From Thalassobius sp. I31.1 (lineage in GTDB: Bacteria; Pseudomonadota; Alphaproteobacteria; Rhodobacterales; Rhodobacteraceae), in the NCBI RefSeq assembly GCF_003031585.1, contig NZ_PWAA01000011.1:310001-374000 (forward strand): a DNA stretch of 64,000 nucleotides, given 5' to 3'. Position numbers and translations under genes: made by a program. Shown in pieces: positions 47,450-56,185 of the stretch (within the stretch, counting starts at the first letter, position 1; each line of letters opens with the position of its first letter). Below the pieces are notes generated by a model that had not been told where the DNA came from, ran no database searches, and saw only the letters and a list, made by a program, of their open reading frames with translations.

Positions 47450-48361
47450 TCAGGCCCGGTGATTTTCCTCAAATTCAAACCCTAGCACACCCGGCACAGG
47501 TTCTGGCGACAAGTCATAGGTCGCTTTGCGCAGGAAATCCATCATGCCTTTCGGATCCTGCGCGAATTTGTCCAGTTCCGCCTGGGGAATGGGCTTACCC
47601 ACGACAATCCGCACCGGTTCATCCACGCGACGCCTGAATTCCTTGATCAGCAACGCCATGCGCAGCGTGTAATGCAGATGTGACGCAATCTGGAACAAGC
47701 GCGAATTCTGACCGTCAAAATAGATTGGCACCACGGTTGCACCCGATTTCGCAATCATCTTTGCCGTAAAGCTGCGCCAGACCGGATCAAGCGGCGTTGC
47801 CATCGGGGTTTGCGCAGTCGACACGGTACCGCCCGGAAAAATGCCAATCGCCCCGCCATCCGCCAGATATTTCAGCGCAGTTTTACGGGTGTTCAGGTTG
47901 GTTTTCACAGCTTCTTTGGTTTCATCAAAACTGATTGGCAGAATGACACGGTCCAGATCTTCGGCTTTGCGGAAAATCTTATGGGCCAGAATGCGAAAAT
48001 CACCGCGCACACGGGACAGGATATTGCCCATCATCATGCCATCAAGAATGCCGTAGGGGTGATTTGCGACAAGGATCAGCGGGCCATTGGCCGGGATATT
48101 GTCCAGACTGCCACCGACGACATCCAGGCTCAGCCCATAGCGTTCCGGGATCACATCCCAGAAATTGCGCCCCTCTGCGACCTCCGCGTCATAACCACGG
48201 GCGCGTTTGATCAGGTTTATGCGTCCGGTGGCGTTTTCAAGCACCCGGATCACAGCTCGTCCACCGCGGGTCGAGGCAGAGCGCGCATAGGTGATGTCAC
48301 TGGCGACTTCTCGTTGTTCGCGGGTGATTTTAACGCGTTTTAAAGGATTTGATTGGCGCAT
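47450..48361 (-). CDS. PlsC-type lysophospholipid acyltransferase (haemolysin-like)
   Basis: This 303-residue 1-acylglycerol-type acyltransferase has the HX4D motif in NHPYGILDG (near 99), a FPGGTVS block near 176 and a [10 protein letters not shown] region near 212. The group is often annotated as putative haemolysin or OlsA-related; members acylate lyso-lipids such as lyso-ornithine lipid. The OlsB partner is not adjacent, so the acceptor is unknown. A long basic N-terminus precedes the domain. It and murI form a two-gene minus-strand unit. Confidence 0.87.
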   Translation of the reverse strand: MRQSNPLKRVKITREQREVASDITYARSASTRGGRAVIRVLENATGRINLIKRARGYDAEVAEGRNFWDVIPERYGLSLDVVGGSLDNIPANGPLILVANHPYGILDGMMMGNILSRVRGDFRILAHKIFRKAEDLDRVILPISFDETKEAVKTNLNTRKTALKYLADGGAIGIFPGGTVSTAQTPMATPLDPVWRSFTAKMIAKSGATVVPIYFDGQNSRLFQIASHLHYTLRMALLIKEFRRRVDEPVRIVVGKPIPQAELDKFAQDPKGMMDFLRKATYDLSPEPVPGVLGFEFEENHRA

Positions 48362-48574
48362 TTTTGATCCTCCGGGGAAGATGAAACGGGAAACTCAGAA
48401 CAGTATGTCACCGTTTTTTATCAGAAATACGACAGATCACCACGATTTTCCGCCCTCTTATTCCAGAAACCCGGAATTCCGGGTTTCCAACATTGTGAGG
48501 TTGTTAACTGTTTGCCGGGGCACGGAATTCCTCAGACCCCCGGCACACTCAACACCTCTCAATGCTCACGCGAT

Positions 48575-51500
48575 TTATTCAGCGGCAACCTGCGCTGGCC
48601 CGGCCAGAAACTGCGCCAGCAAAGCCTCGCGCTTTTTCGCAGCCCTGACCTCATTTTCAGCCTTCACCGGACCAAACCCGCGAATTTCCAGCGGCAGGCG
48701 GGCCAGATCCGTGGCAACACCCAGATTGCTTTCGGTCAGCGCCGACAGGATCATCCCCATATCTGCTTCATATTGCGCGATCAGGGCCCGCTCCATACGA
48801 CGCTCGGACGTACGCCCAAATGGGTCAAACGCAGTACCTCGCAGGCGTTTCATCCTGGCCAGCACACCGAAGACAGGCAGCATCCACGCCCCGAATTCAC
48901 GCTTCTTAGGGCGATCTACATGGCCCTGCCCCATAAACGGCGGCGCAAGGTGGAAACGGGGTTTAAAATCACCATCAAAGCTGTCTTTCGCCTTGGCAAC
49001 AGTCGCCAAATGCAGGCGCGCCACCTCATATTCGTCCTTATAGGTCAGCAACTTATGATAGCCCAGCGCGATAGCTTCGCGCAGATCCCCGTCTGGTGCG
49101 CGCATCACAAAGTCAAAGTATGTCTTTGCCAGATGCACGTCCTGATACGCCTCAATCTGCTCCATCCGGTAGGCAATGCGATCATCCAGGGTTTTCGGCA
49201 GCTCCACCACTTTCGGGGCCGCCAGGGCCTTCACCGCTTCCATATCATGCGCCGCCCAGCGCCCAAGATCAAAGGCACGCAAATTGCCGTCCACAGCCTG
49301 GCCATTCAGGCGGATCGCGTCGTGAATAGCCCCCTCGGACAAAGGCACCAGACCGCCCTGCCAGGCCGCGCCCAGCATCATCATATTTGAGAAAATCGAA
49401 TTCCCCATAGCGGCTTCGGCAATCTCAGAGGCATTCAGCACCATCAATCGGTCCCGCAAACGCGCCTGCAACTGCACATGCAGCTGATCCATCGGCAGCT
49501 GGAACCCGGTATCACGGGTGAAATCGCCTGTGATGATCTCCTGGCTGTTCACAACGGCCCCTGTGCGTCCCTCTGTCATCAGGCCAATGGTCTTGGAACC
49601 AGCTGTGGTCACAAGGTCCCCGCCAATCACAGCATCGGCTTCCCCAGTTGCCACACGAATAGCGCTGATGTCTTCCGGTGTCTCGGCAATACGGCAATGG
49701 ATATGCACAGCACCGCCTTTTTGCGCGAGGCCTGCCATCTCCATCATACCGGCGCCTTTGCCATCAATATGCGCGGCCTGGGCCATGATCGCACCGATGG
49801 TCACAACACCTGTCCCGCCAACCCCTGTGATAATCACGTTATGGGTGCCATTGATCACAGGCAGTGCGGGCGCAGGCAGATCGGGAATGGTAAATGCGGC
49901 AGCAGCACGTTTCTTAGGTGTCGCGCCCTCTAGTGTTACAAAGCTGGGACAGAAGCCATTCACACAAGAGAAATCCTTGTTACAGGAACTTTGGTCAATC
50001 ACGCGCTTGCGTCCCAGCTCGGTTTCCAGCGGTACGACAGAAACACAGTTACTCTGCACCCCGCAGTCGCCACAGCCTTCACAGACATCGGGGTTAATGA
50101 ACACACGCTTGTCCGGATCAGGGAACAGCCCCCGTTTGCGACGACGCCGTTTTTCAGCGGCACAGGTCTGGATATAAAGGATCGTGGACACACCGTCGAT
50201 CGCAGCCATACGTTTCTGCACATCCATAAGATCCGCACGTTCATAGAATTCAAGCCCGGCAGGAAAGGCGCTTTTTACCACGTCTTCCTTATCGTCATAG
50301 ACAACAACCAGCTTCTTCACCCCAATCGCCAGCACTTCGCGGGCAATCTTGGGGGCATCAATGTCACCCTCGTGATCCTGCCCCCCTGTCATGGCGACCG
50401 CATCATTATACAGGATCTTATAAGTCATCTTTGTATTCGCCGCGACAGCCGCCCGGATCGCCAATACGCCCGAGTGGTTATAGGTCCCATCCCCCAGGTT
50501 CTGAAACACATGATCCCGGTTGGAAAACGGCGCTTCGCCAATCCAGTTGGCCCCTTCCCCCCCCATCTGTGTGAACCCCGTGGTTTCGCGGTCCATCCAT
50601 TGCACCATATAGTGACAGCCAATCCCCGCATAGGCGCGCGATCCATCAGGCACTTTGGTGGAACTGTTATGGGGACAGCCGGAACAGAAATACGGCAGAC
50701 GGGCCGCGATGTCTGGGGCGTTGTCGGCACGTTGGGCTTCTTCCAGCTTGCGCATTGCGGCTTTCACACCATCTGTGCCGCGCCCTTCCTCACACAGGAT
50801 ATCACCCAGCGCACGCGCAATCATAATTGGTTCAATCGCCATACGGGTTGGGAACAGCTCTTCGCCGTTCTTATACCAGCCATAGACACGCCGCCCCTGA
50901 CGGTCATCAAAGATCGCTTCTTTGATCTGAACTTCAATCAGCTTGCGTTTCTCTTCCACCGCAACAATGACATCCAGCCCCTCAGCCCAGTCATGGAAGC
51001 CCTGCATATCCATCGGCCAGACCTGCCCGACCTTATAGGTGGTGACGCCAAGACGTTCGCATTCCTCTGCGTCCAGGCCCAGCAGTTGCAGCGCATGGGT
51101 CAGATCAAGCCAGTTCTTACCGGCGGCGACAAACCCGATCTTTGCGCCTTTCTTCCCCCAAACACGGTGGTTGATCTTATTGACGCGTGCGAATTCCTCC
51201 GCGGCGAAACGCTTGTAATCAATCATCCGCGCTTCCTGCGCATGCGGTGTATCCACCATACGGATGTTTAAGCCACCTTCCGGCATCTCAAAGTCAGGCG
51301 TGATGATCTTCATACGGTGCGGATCCCCATCAACCACCGCTGTGGCCTCTACCGTGTCCTTCATCACCTTCAGGCCGCACCAGACACCCGCGAAACGCGA
51401 CAGTGCCCAGCCGTAGTGACCGTAATCAAGGATCTCCTGCACACCGGCTGGCGACAACACGGGCATATAGGCATCCAGCATCGCCCAGTCACTTTGGTGT

Positions 51501-51967
51501 AAAGTGGTCGAGCTTTCCCCCGTATGATCATCCCCCATCGCCATCAGCACACCGCCCAAAGCACTGGTGCCCGCCATATTGGCGTGACGCATCACATCAC
51601 CCGAGCGATCCACACCGGGACCTTTGCCATACCACAGCCCATAAACACCGTCGTATTTGCCTTCCCCGCGCAGTTCCGCCTGCTGACTGCCCCACAAAGC
51701 GGTGGCGGCAAGGTCTTCGTTCAGGCCCGGTTCAAACCGTACATCGGATCCGGTCAACAGTTTCTCGGCCTTAGACATCTGCAAATCCACAGCCCCAAGG
51801 GGGGATCCGCGATAGCCCGTCACATAGCCAGCGGTATTCAGACCAGCCACACGGTCACGTTCTTTCTGGGCCAGCATCAGGCGCACCAGGGCCTGCGTGC
51901 CATTCAGCAACACAGGTGTTTTCTCCAGATCAAATCTGTCGTTCAGGCTGATTTTCGGCTGGCTCAT
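48575..51967 (-). CDS. Indolepyruvate ferredoxin oxidoreductase, fused single-chain form
   Basis: This 1130-residue enzyme oxidatively decarboxylates aryl pyruvates to acyl-CoA. The N-terminal half corresponds to the alpha subunit with TPP-binding features (NTAGYVTGYRGSPLGAVD, GDGTYNHSGVLAIRAA). A Cys-rich CSGCPHN and an iron-sulphur region (CEGCGDCGVQSNC, CNKDFSCVNGFCP) follow. The gamma-type domain begins at VIITGVGGTGVVTIG (near 750) and a C-terminal DUF6537 region ends the chain. The start at 51967 follows GGGAG. It is divergent from a LysR gene across a perfect inverted repeat. Role in aromatic amino acid breakdown is inferred. Confidence 0.94.
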   Translation of the reverse strand: MSQPKISLNDRFDLEKTPVLLNGTQALVRLMLAQKERDRVAGLNTAGYVTGYRGSPLGAVDLQMSKAEKLLTGSDVRFEPGLNEDLAATALWGSQQAELRGEGKYDGVYGLWYGKGPGVDRSGDVMRHANMAGTSALGGVLMAMGDDHTGESSTTLHQSDWAMLDAYMPVLSPAGVQEILDYGHYGWALSRFAGVWCGLKVMKDTVEATAVVDGDPHRMKIITPDFEMPEGGLNIRMVDTPHAQEARMIDYKRFAAEEFARVNKINHRVWGKKGAKIGFVAAGKNWLDLTHALQLLGLDAEECERLGVTTYKVGQVWPMDMQGFHDWAEGLDVIVAVEEKRKLIEVQIKEAIFDDRQGRRVYGWYKNGEELFPTRMAIEPIMIARALGDILCEEGRGTDGVKAAMRKLEEAQRADNAPDIAARLPYFCSGCPHNSSTKVPDGSRAYAGIGCHYMVQWMDRETTGFTQMGGEGANWIGEAPFSNRDHVFQNLGDGTYNHSGVLAIRAAVAANTKMTYKILYNDAVAMTGGQDHEGDIDAPKIAREVLAIGVKKLVVVYDDKEDVVKSAFPAGLEFYERADLMDVQKRMAAIDGVSTILYIQTCAAEKRRRRKRGLFPDPDKRVFINPDVCEGCGDCGVQSNCVSVVPLETELGRKRVIDQSSCNKDFSCVNGFCPSFVTLEGATPKKRAAAAFTIPDLPAPALPVINGTHNVIITGVGGTGVVTIGAIMAQAAHIDGKGAGMMEMAGLAQKGGAVHIHCRIAETPEDISAIRVATGEADAVIGGDLVTTAGSKTIGLMTEGRTGAVVNSQEIITGDFTRDTGFQLPMDQLHVQLQARLRDRLMVLNASEIAEAAMGNSIFSNMMMLGAAWQGGLVPLSEGAIHDAIRLNGQAVDGNLRAFDLGRWAAHDMEAVKALAAPKVVELPKTLDDRIAYRMEQIEAYQDVHLAKTYFDFVMRAPDGDLREAIALGYHKLLTYKDEYEVARLHLATVAKAKDSFDGDFKPRFHLAPPFMGQGHVDRPKKREFGAWMLPVFGVLARMKRLRGTAFDPFGRTSERRMERALIAQYEADMGMILSALTESNLGVATDLARLPLEIRGFGPVKAENEVRAAKKREALLAQFLAGPAQVAAE

Positions 51968-52028
51968 CGCGTGCTTCTCCCTATGCTGCCCACTCCCCAT
52001 GGGCATATGTCCAATGTAACACAAATAT

Positions 52029-52049
52029 TAGGTCACACTTTCTGACCTA
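52029..52049. promoter_or_regulatory. Inverted repeat operator candidate between the oxidoreductase and lysR genes
   Basis: TAGGTCA and TGACCTA (52029-52035 and 52043-52049) form a perfect 7-base inverted repeat with a 7-base spacer. It stands 62 bases before the oxidoreductase start and 88 bases before the lysR start. Centre-to-centre spacing of 14 and its position in a divergent promoter suggest a regulator site, most likely for the adjacent LysR protein, though it is not the classic T-N11-A form. Confidence 0.55.
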
Positions 52050-52137
52050 CCAAGAAGAAAAACCACACAACTCAGATTGTTTCGTCTAGGGTAACAACTG
52101 AAAAGAAAAAGCGCGTATCAGGGTAGAGTAGCAAAAA

Positions 52138-53043
52138 ATGGATTGGGATAAGTTAAGAATATTTCACGCAGTTGCAGGCGCAGGCAGCCTGACACATGCA
52201 GGCGATACGTTGCATTTGTCACAATCTGCGGTGTCGCGGCAGATCCGGACCCTGGAAGAGAGCCTGGATGCCACATTATTCCACCGTCATGCGCGCGGAC
52301 TGATTCTCACGGAACAGGGCGAATTGCTGTTTGACGCCACCAAAGCCATGTCCAAACGCCTTGATGCGGCCTCTGCCCGCATTCGTGACAGCGATGAGGA
52401 AATGTATGGCGAGCTGCGCGTCACCACCACCCTTGGCTTTGGCCTGATGTGGCTGGCCCCGCGCCTGCACCATTTCTATGAGAAATACCCAAACATCAAA
52501 ATCGACCTGATGCTTGAGGAACGCGTGCTGGATCTACCCATGCGCGAAGCGGACGTTGCGATCCGCATGAAAGAACCATCGCAAGCAGATCTGATCCGCA
52601 AACGCCTGATGAGCGTCACCATGCAGCTTTATGCAAGCCAGGGCTATCTGGAACAGAACGGCACGCCTGCGGAACTGGCGGATCTGAAACATCACCGCCT
52701 GCTGTGTCAGCGCACCACATCCAAGCAGGTCAACGCCGCCGCCAGCTTTGTGCAGCGCCTGCTGGCCTATAACGTGCCCTCTATGCTGACCGTGAACAAT
52801 TACTTTGGCGTGCTTCAGGGCGTAAAGCATGATCTGGGTATCGGTGTTCTGCCGGATTACGTGACACAGGATGTGCCGGATCTTGTGCCAGTGCTGCCAG
52901 ATGAGAAAAGCGTCGAAGTGCCGGTCTACCTTGCCTATCCAGAAGAATTGCGCGCTTCCAAGCGTATCTCTGCTTTCCGGGACTTTGTGCAGGAAGAGAT
53001 CATCATTCACCGCAAAGGCATTCTGGTCGAACAGGCGATGTAA
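52138..53043 (+). CDS. LysR-family transcriptional regulator
   Basis: This 301-residue regulator has the N-terminal winged helix (WDKLRIFHAVAGAGSLTHAG, LHLSQSAVSRQIRTLEESL) and a periplasmic-binding-type effector domain (about 90-295). The effector is unknown. The gene is divergent from the indolepyruvate oxidoreductase gene with 170 bases between, the usual layout for a LysR target, and the inverted repeat lies in that space. The ribosome binding site is poor (run of A before the ATG). Confidence 0.92.
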   Translation: MDWDKLRIFHAVAGAGSLTHAGDTLHLSQSAVSRQIRTLEESLDATLFHRHARGLILTEQGELLFDATKAMSKRLDAASARIRDSDEEMYGELRVTTTLGFGLMWLAPRLHHFYEKYPNIKIDLMLEERVLDLPMREADVAIRMKEPSQADLIRKRLMSVTMQLYASQGYLEQNGTPAELADLKHHRLLCQRTTSKQVNAAASFVQRLLAYNVPSMLTVNNYFGVLQGVKHDLGIGVLPDYVTQDVPDLVPVLPDEKSVEVPVYLAYPEELRASKRISAFRDFVQEEIIIHRKGILVEQAM

Positions 53044-53159
53044 TACGCAGTTCTCCCCCCTGATCAGGTAAACTTATTGTTAAGTTCGGACTTAGCCCGT
53101 TGTTTCTGAACCATTGTGGTCCACATATCATCCTGCCTCAATGAATCAGGATCCCTGTA

Positions 53160-53423
53160 ATGCAGCCGAAAATAGTAATATACACCAAAGGTTACTGCCC
53201 TTACTGCAAAGCAACCAAGACGTTGCTGAACACGAAAGGTGTCGCCTTTCTGAACCATGACATCACAAACGATCCCGATCTGCGTCGCGAAATGATCGCA
53301 CGCAGCAATGGTCAAACCACCGTGCCTCAGATCTTTATTGATAATTTTCATGTGGGCGGGAACAGTGAACTGACCGCACTGGATCGGGCTGGAAAACTGG
53401 ATCCTTTGCTAAACCCCGCATAG
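53160..53423 (+). CDS. Glutaredoxin, GrxC-like
   Basis: This 87-residue dithiol glutaredoxin has the active site CPYC (near residue 13), the TVP cis-proline (QTTVPQIFID) and the GG...L glutathione-binding pattern (HVGGNSEL). It reduces disulfides in cytosolic proteins. The N-terminus (MQPKIVIYTKGYCPYCKATK) is complete. It lies 117 bases after the lysR gene and is probably a separate unit. The ribosome binding site is not clear. Confidence 0.94.
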   Translation: MQPKIVIYTKGYCPYCKATKTLLNTKGVAFLNHDITNDPDLRREMIARSNGQTTVPQIFIDNFHVGGNSELTALDRAGKLDPLLNPA

Positions 53424-53548
53424 AAACGTCAATTGCTCTCAGACCACCGCGTATTGAGAACATTCCACCATCATCAAAAACCGCTGGCCCGGGCTATAAC
53501 TTTATCTGACATGCAAACCGGGCCTCATATAATTCAGAAAGAGACATC

Positions 53549-53887
53549 ATGAGCTGGACAAAATTCCTGAACGAGACCGTCGGTCGTATTGGCACGCTTC
53601 AAAAAGAAACCCCTGACATGTTCGCAGGCTTTACCGCGATGGGGACCGCTGCCAAAAAACCTGGTGTTCTTGACGAGAAAACCAAAGAACTGATCGCATT
53701 GGGCATCGCTGTTTCAACCCGCTGTGACAGCTGCATTGGTTTTCACGTCAAATCATTGGTACGCCTTAAAACCACCCGCGAAGAAATCTGTGAAGCCCTC
53801 GCAATGATCGCTTACATGGGCGGTGGCCCCTCTGTGGCCTATGGTGCCAAAGCACTGGAAGCTTATGATGAGTTTACGAAAAAATAA
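53549..53887 (+). CDS. Carboxymuconolactone decarboxylase/AhpD-like protein
   Basis: This 112-residue AhpD-fold protein carries the CxxC in CDSCIGFHVKSLV (near 65-77) that is shared with alkylhydroperoxidase AhpD. Members act as peroxidase partners or in ring-cleavage pathways. The 9-residue context after the motif (SLVRLKTTREEI) matches the AhpD type. It has a strong AAAGAGA site. A neighbouring glutaredoxin suggests a redox role but they are not in one operon (125 bases apart). Confidence 0.9.
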   Translation: MSWTKFLNETVGRIGTLQKETPDMFAGFTAMGTAAKKPGVLDEKTKELIALGIAVSTRCDSCIGFHVKSLVRLKTTREEICEALAMIAYMGGGPSVAYGAKALEAYDEFTKK

Positions 53888-53989
53888 GCTGTAAAACTTT
53901 CATTTGACCGAACCTGTCAGATGAGTGGAAACATGTCTGAATCTGACTTCTGACGATAGTTCGCTATATCCACAGGTCAGGCTTATTCA

Positions 53990-54019
53990 CCGGGTGGCAC
54001 CTTAACGCGTGCCGCCCGG
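53990..54019. other. Strong isolated hairpin in the gap before small RNA C
   Basis: CCGGGTGGCAC (53990-54000) pairs with GTGCCGCCCGG (54009-54019) as an 11-base stem with one U-G, around CTTAACGC. No T-run follows. It is in the 433-base space (53888-54320) that also holds small RNA C. It may be the processed 3' end of the AhpD-like transcript or a second structured RNA element; I see no gene around it. Confidence 0.4.
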
Positions 54020-54186
54020 AAATCACACCAACGGCAGTCATCGCTATCCATTGCCAAATTTCAGGCAACTTGAAACAGGGCGGTGAATGTGGCGCAAACT
54101 GCCTCAGGCCCCTTCTTATTCAGCCACCCCACGCAAGCCATGCAAAAACTGCATATCCGGTATGTCACGTTTTTGCATTTTTTTCC

Positions 54187-54215
54187 TTGATTGCATGCAG
54201 CTGCACACCTAAATC
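54187..54215 (+). promoter_or_regulatory. Promoter of small RNA C
   Basis: TTGATT (54187-54192) and TAAATC (54210-54215) are spaced by exactly 17 bases. A start near 54221 follows, six bases further. This is a better housekeeping match than the promoter of either of the two sister RNAs. Confidence 0.5.
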
Positions 54216-54220
54216 AGTTC

Positions 54221-54303
54221 TCGAAGGCGATGGTTGATACTTATCCCATAACCTTCACCTCCCTGTTGGACTTCGCCGGGCCTTGTGCCCGGCATTTTTT
54301 TTG
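54221..54303 (+). ncRNA. Candidate CU-rich small RNA C, homologue of small RNA A
   Basis: This roughly 83-base transcript is predicted by a 17-base-spaced promoter and a full terminator. The terminator is GCCGGGC (54275-54281), loop CTTGT, GCCCGGC (54287-54293), then ATTTTTTTT. Its loop and its upstream CTCCCTGTTGGACT (54259-54272) are shared with RNA A (CTCCCTGTTAGACT), with the same spacing to the terminator. GAAGG (54223-54227) can pair with CCTTC (54252-54256). The convergent secreted-protein gene ends at 54321. The shared CU-rich core suggests mRNA targeting near ribosome binding sites. Confidence 0.62.
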
Positions 54304-54320
54304 CCTGCACCAAACTTCAC

Positions 54321-55985
54321 TCAATGCGCTGACATATCCGGAAATGTATATACGCCAAATGAACTGTGTGGCACCGGGACATCACGCAATACAGCATCGC
54401 AGGCAAGGTCAAGCCGTCGCGCCAGATCGCGCAGGAACGCAGCTTTCCAGAGGCGGGTCTCTCTGTCCGGTTCCGGCGCATAGCCTTCAATAAAATCCAA
54501 TGCGGCGGACACATCCTGATTTAGCAAAAGTTGCTCTGCGTAAATTTTTGCCTGCGCCAGGGGCATTTCCGCGCCCTCTTCCTGCCCTCCTGCAATCTGT
54601 TGCGCAGTTGCCGTCCACAGTTCCCAGTCAAACCCGGCACTGATCCCCTCAGGTCGCACAACAGGCATTTCCCCATTCCCGTTCAGATAATCCACACTGA
54701 TGGCACGCGCCTGCACCCAATCAAACAGATCAACAAAGCTTCCTTCACCTTGCAGAAAATGACCCAGAACAGGGGGCGCTTGCATGGAAGACAGGATCTC
54801 TTCCAGCTGTGTCGTCCATTCACGTGCGTCCGGTTCAGCCGTCATTCTGAGAACTTCAATGTACTTTTGGTCATCAGGATAAAAATGCAGATATTCTTCG
54901 CGCGTCAGGCCTGAACGAAGAATATCCCAGGCATGCAACCAAACCGCATCGCTGTTGGCACGCATATTGATCTGCCCACTCTCAAATCCGGCCTGCATTT
55001 CGCGGAAAAAATGCACGTTCAGATGATGAGGGCTACCGGAATTTGTTAACAGAGTCACAAGCCCGGGATAATGCATGGCGTTTTGTACGGTAATCGAGCT
55101 TCTGACGGAGTGATTTACGTTATATCTCTCATCCTCATACGCCTCCCGAAATCCCTGAAAGGCTCCATCCGGGTTGTAAACGACAGCCTTATCGAAGATG
55201 TCATACCCACTGGTGACACGCAGACTGATCAGAGGCCACAATACACCATCATCCAGAATACCTTCGCTGACCGGACCCCACAGGGCATCTTTTGAATGCC
55301 GGGAAATCAGCGCCTCCATCGGTGCTGTATCTTCAACTGTCGCCAGTACCGCGACCGCCAGGCGATAAAATCCCGCCGCTTCTGCGTCTTCGGCCAACTG
55401 CAACCGGAATGTTTCATCCTGATCCAATAGCACACTGGCAATCTGACGCCCCATAAGCCGGTCAAACCGTGCACTTCGCTGCGCATCGCTCTGCGCGATC
55501 AACCCGCGCATCAGATCGAAAAACCGCTGGTTACCCTCTGTTAGAATGACGGCGCGCCCCAGGTCCAGCGGCGCATCTGTCATCGCCTGATCAGCACCCA
55601 CATCATGCAGAAGCAAAGCTGCGTCCAGCCCTATCGCAGTGGTCGCCATACTGTATTGAACATTTGTCAGCCAGGGATCCCGGCGATCCGGGCGGGAGGC
55701 CAATTTTTCCAGTAGATCGCGCGCTCCGGCACCCGCGTTTTCCCAGGGCATATTCTCATAACGGATCTTCAGATAGGCAGCGTCAGCAACCTGGCGACGG
55801 TAAAATCGCGGCCCCTGAGGTTCAGCCAGGGTCATATCTACCGTTTCCAGAAGCATCATATGATCGCATTGCAAAGGTGGCGCCGCACGGGTTTCCGTTA
55901 TGCCAGATGCAGGAAGTAATACGCAAAATACTCCGCTCAAAAAACCTGAGGCCTGTGAAGCGGAGCGCGGCAAAATACACGTCAC
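54321..55985 (-). CDS. Secreted protein of unknown function (554 residues)
   Basis: A signal peptide spans about residues 1-34 (hydrophobic FLSGVFCVLLPASG, cut near TRAAP). The mature protein is acidic, helical and rich in Ala, Leu and Asp, with no catalytic motif I recognise. It contains a segment RQIASVLLDQDETFRLQLAED (split here by family-like helix breaks) and a C-terminal Cys pair region (LDLACDAVL). The start is GTG at 55985, with AAGGGA eight bases upstream. It is alone on its strand, facing small RNA C, and may be a periplasmic lineage-specific protein. Confidence 0.65.
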   Translation of the reverse strand: MTCILPRSASQASGFLSGVFCVLLPASGITETRAAPPLQCDHMMLLETVDMTLAEPQGPRFYRRQVADAAYLKIRYENMPWENAGAGARDLLEKLASRPDRRDPWLTNVQYSMATTAIGLDAALLLHDVGADQAMTDAPLDLGRAVILTEGNQRFFDLMRGLIAQSDAQRSARFDRLMGRQIASVLLDQDETFRLQLAEDAEAAGFYRLAVAVLATVEDTAPMEALISRHSKDALWGPVSEGILDDGVLWPLISLRVTSGYDIFDKAVVYNPDGAFQGFREAYEDERYNVNHSVRSSITVQNAMHYPGLVTLLTNSGSPHHLNVHFFREMQAGFESGQINMRANSDAVWLHAWDILRSGLTREEYLHFYPDDQKYIEVLRMTAEPDAREWTTQLEEILSSMQAPPVLGHFLQGEGSFVDLFDWVQARAISVDYLNGNGEMPVVRPEGISAGFDWELWTATAQQIAGGQEEGAEMPLAQAKIYAEQLLLNQDVSAALDFIEGYAPEPDRETRLWKAAFLRDLARRLDLACDAVLRDVPVPHSSFGVYTFPDMSAH

Positions 55986-56185
55986 AATTGATTCCCTTAA
56001 AGATATTCACCTTAATCTAGGGCGGGCCTCTCCTTCCTGTCCACGGCAACACGGTCGCAGGCGTCAGGCAGATCACACAATGTCCGTCGATAACACTCTT
56101 CCATTCCGGCCCCCTTTCGCCTAAGAGGTGCGCAACTGCCAAAGCTGCGCATCCCGACGGGGACGCACCACAGGGGATAGACCAC

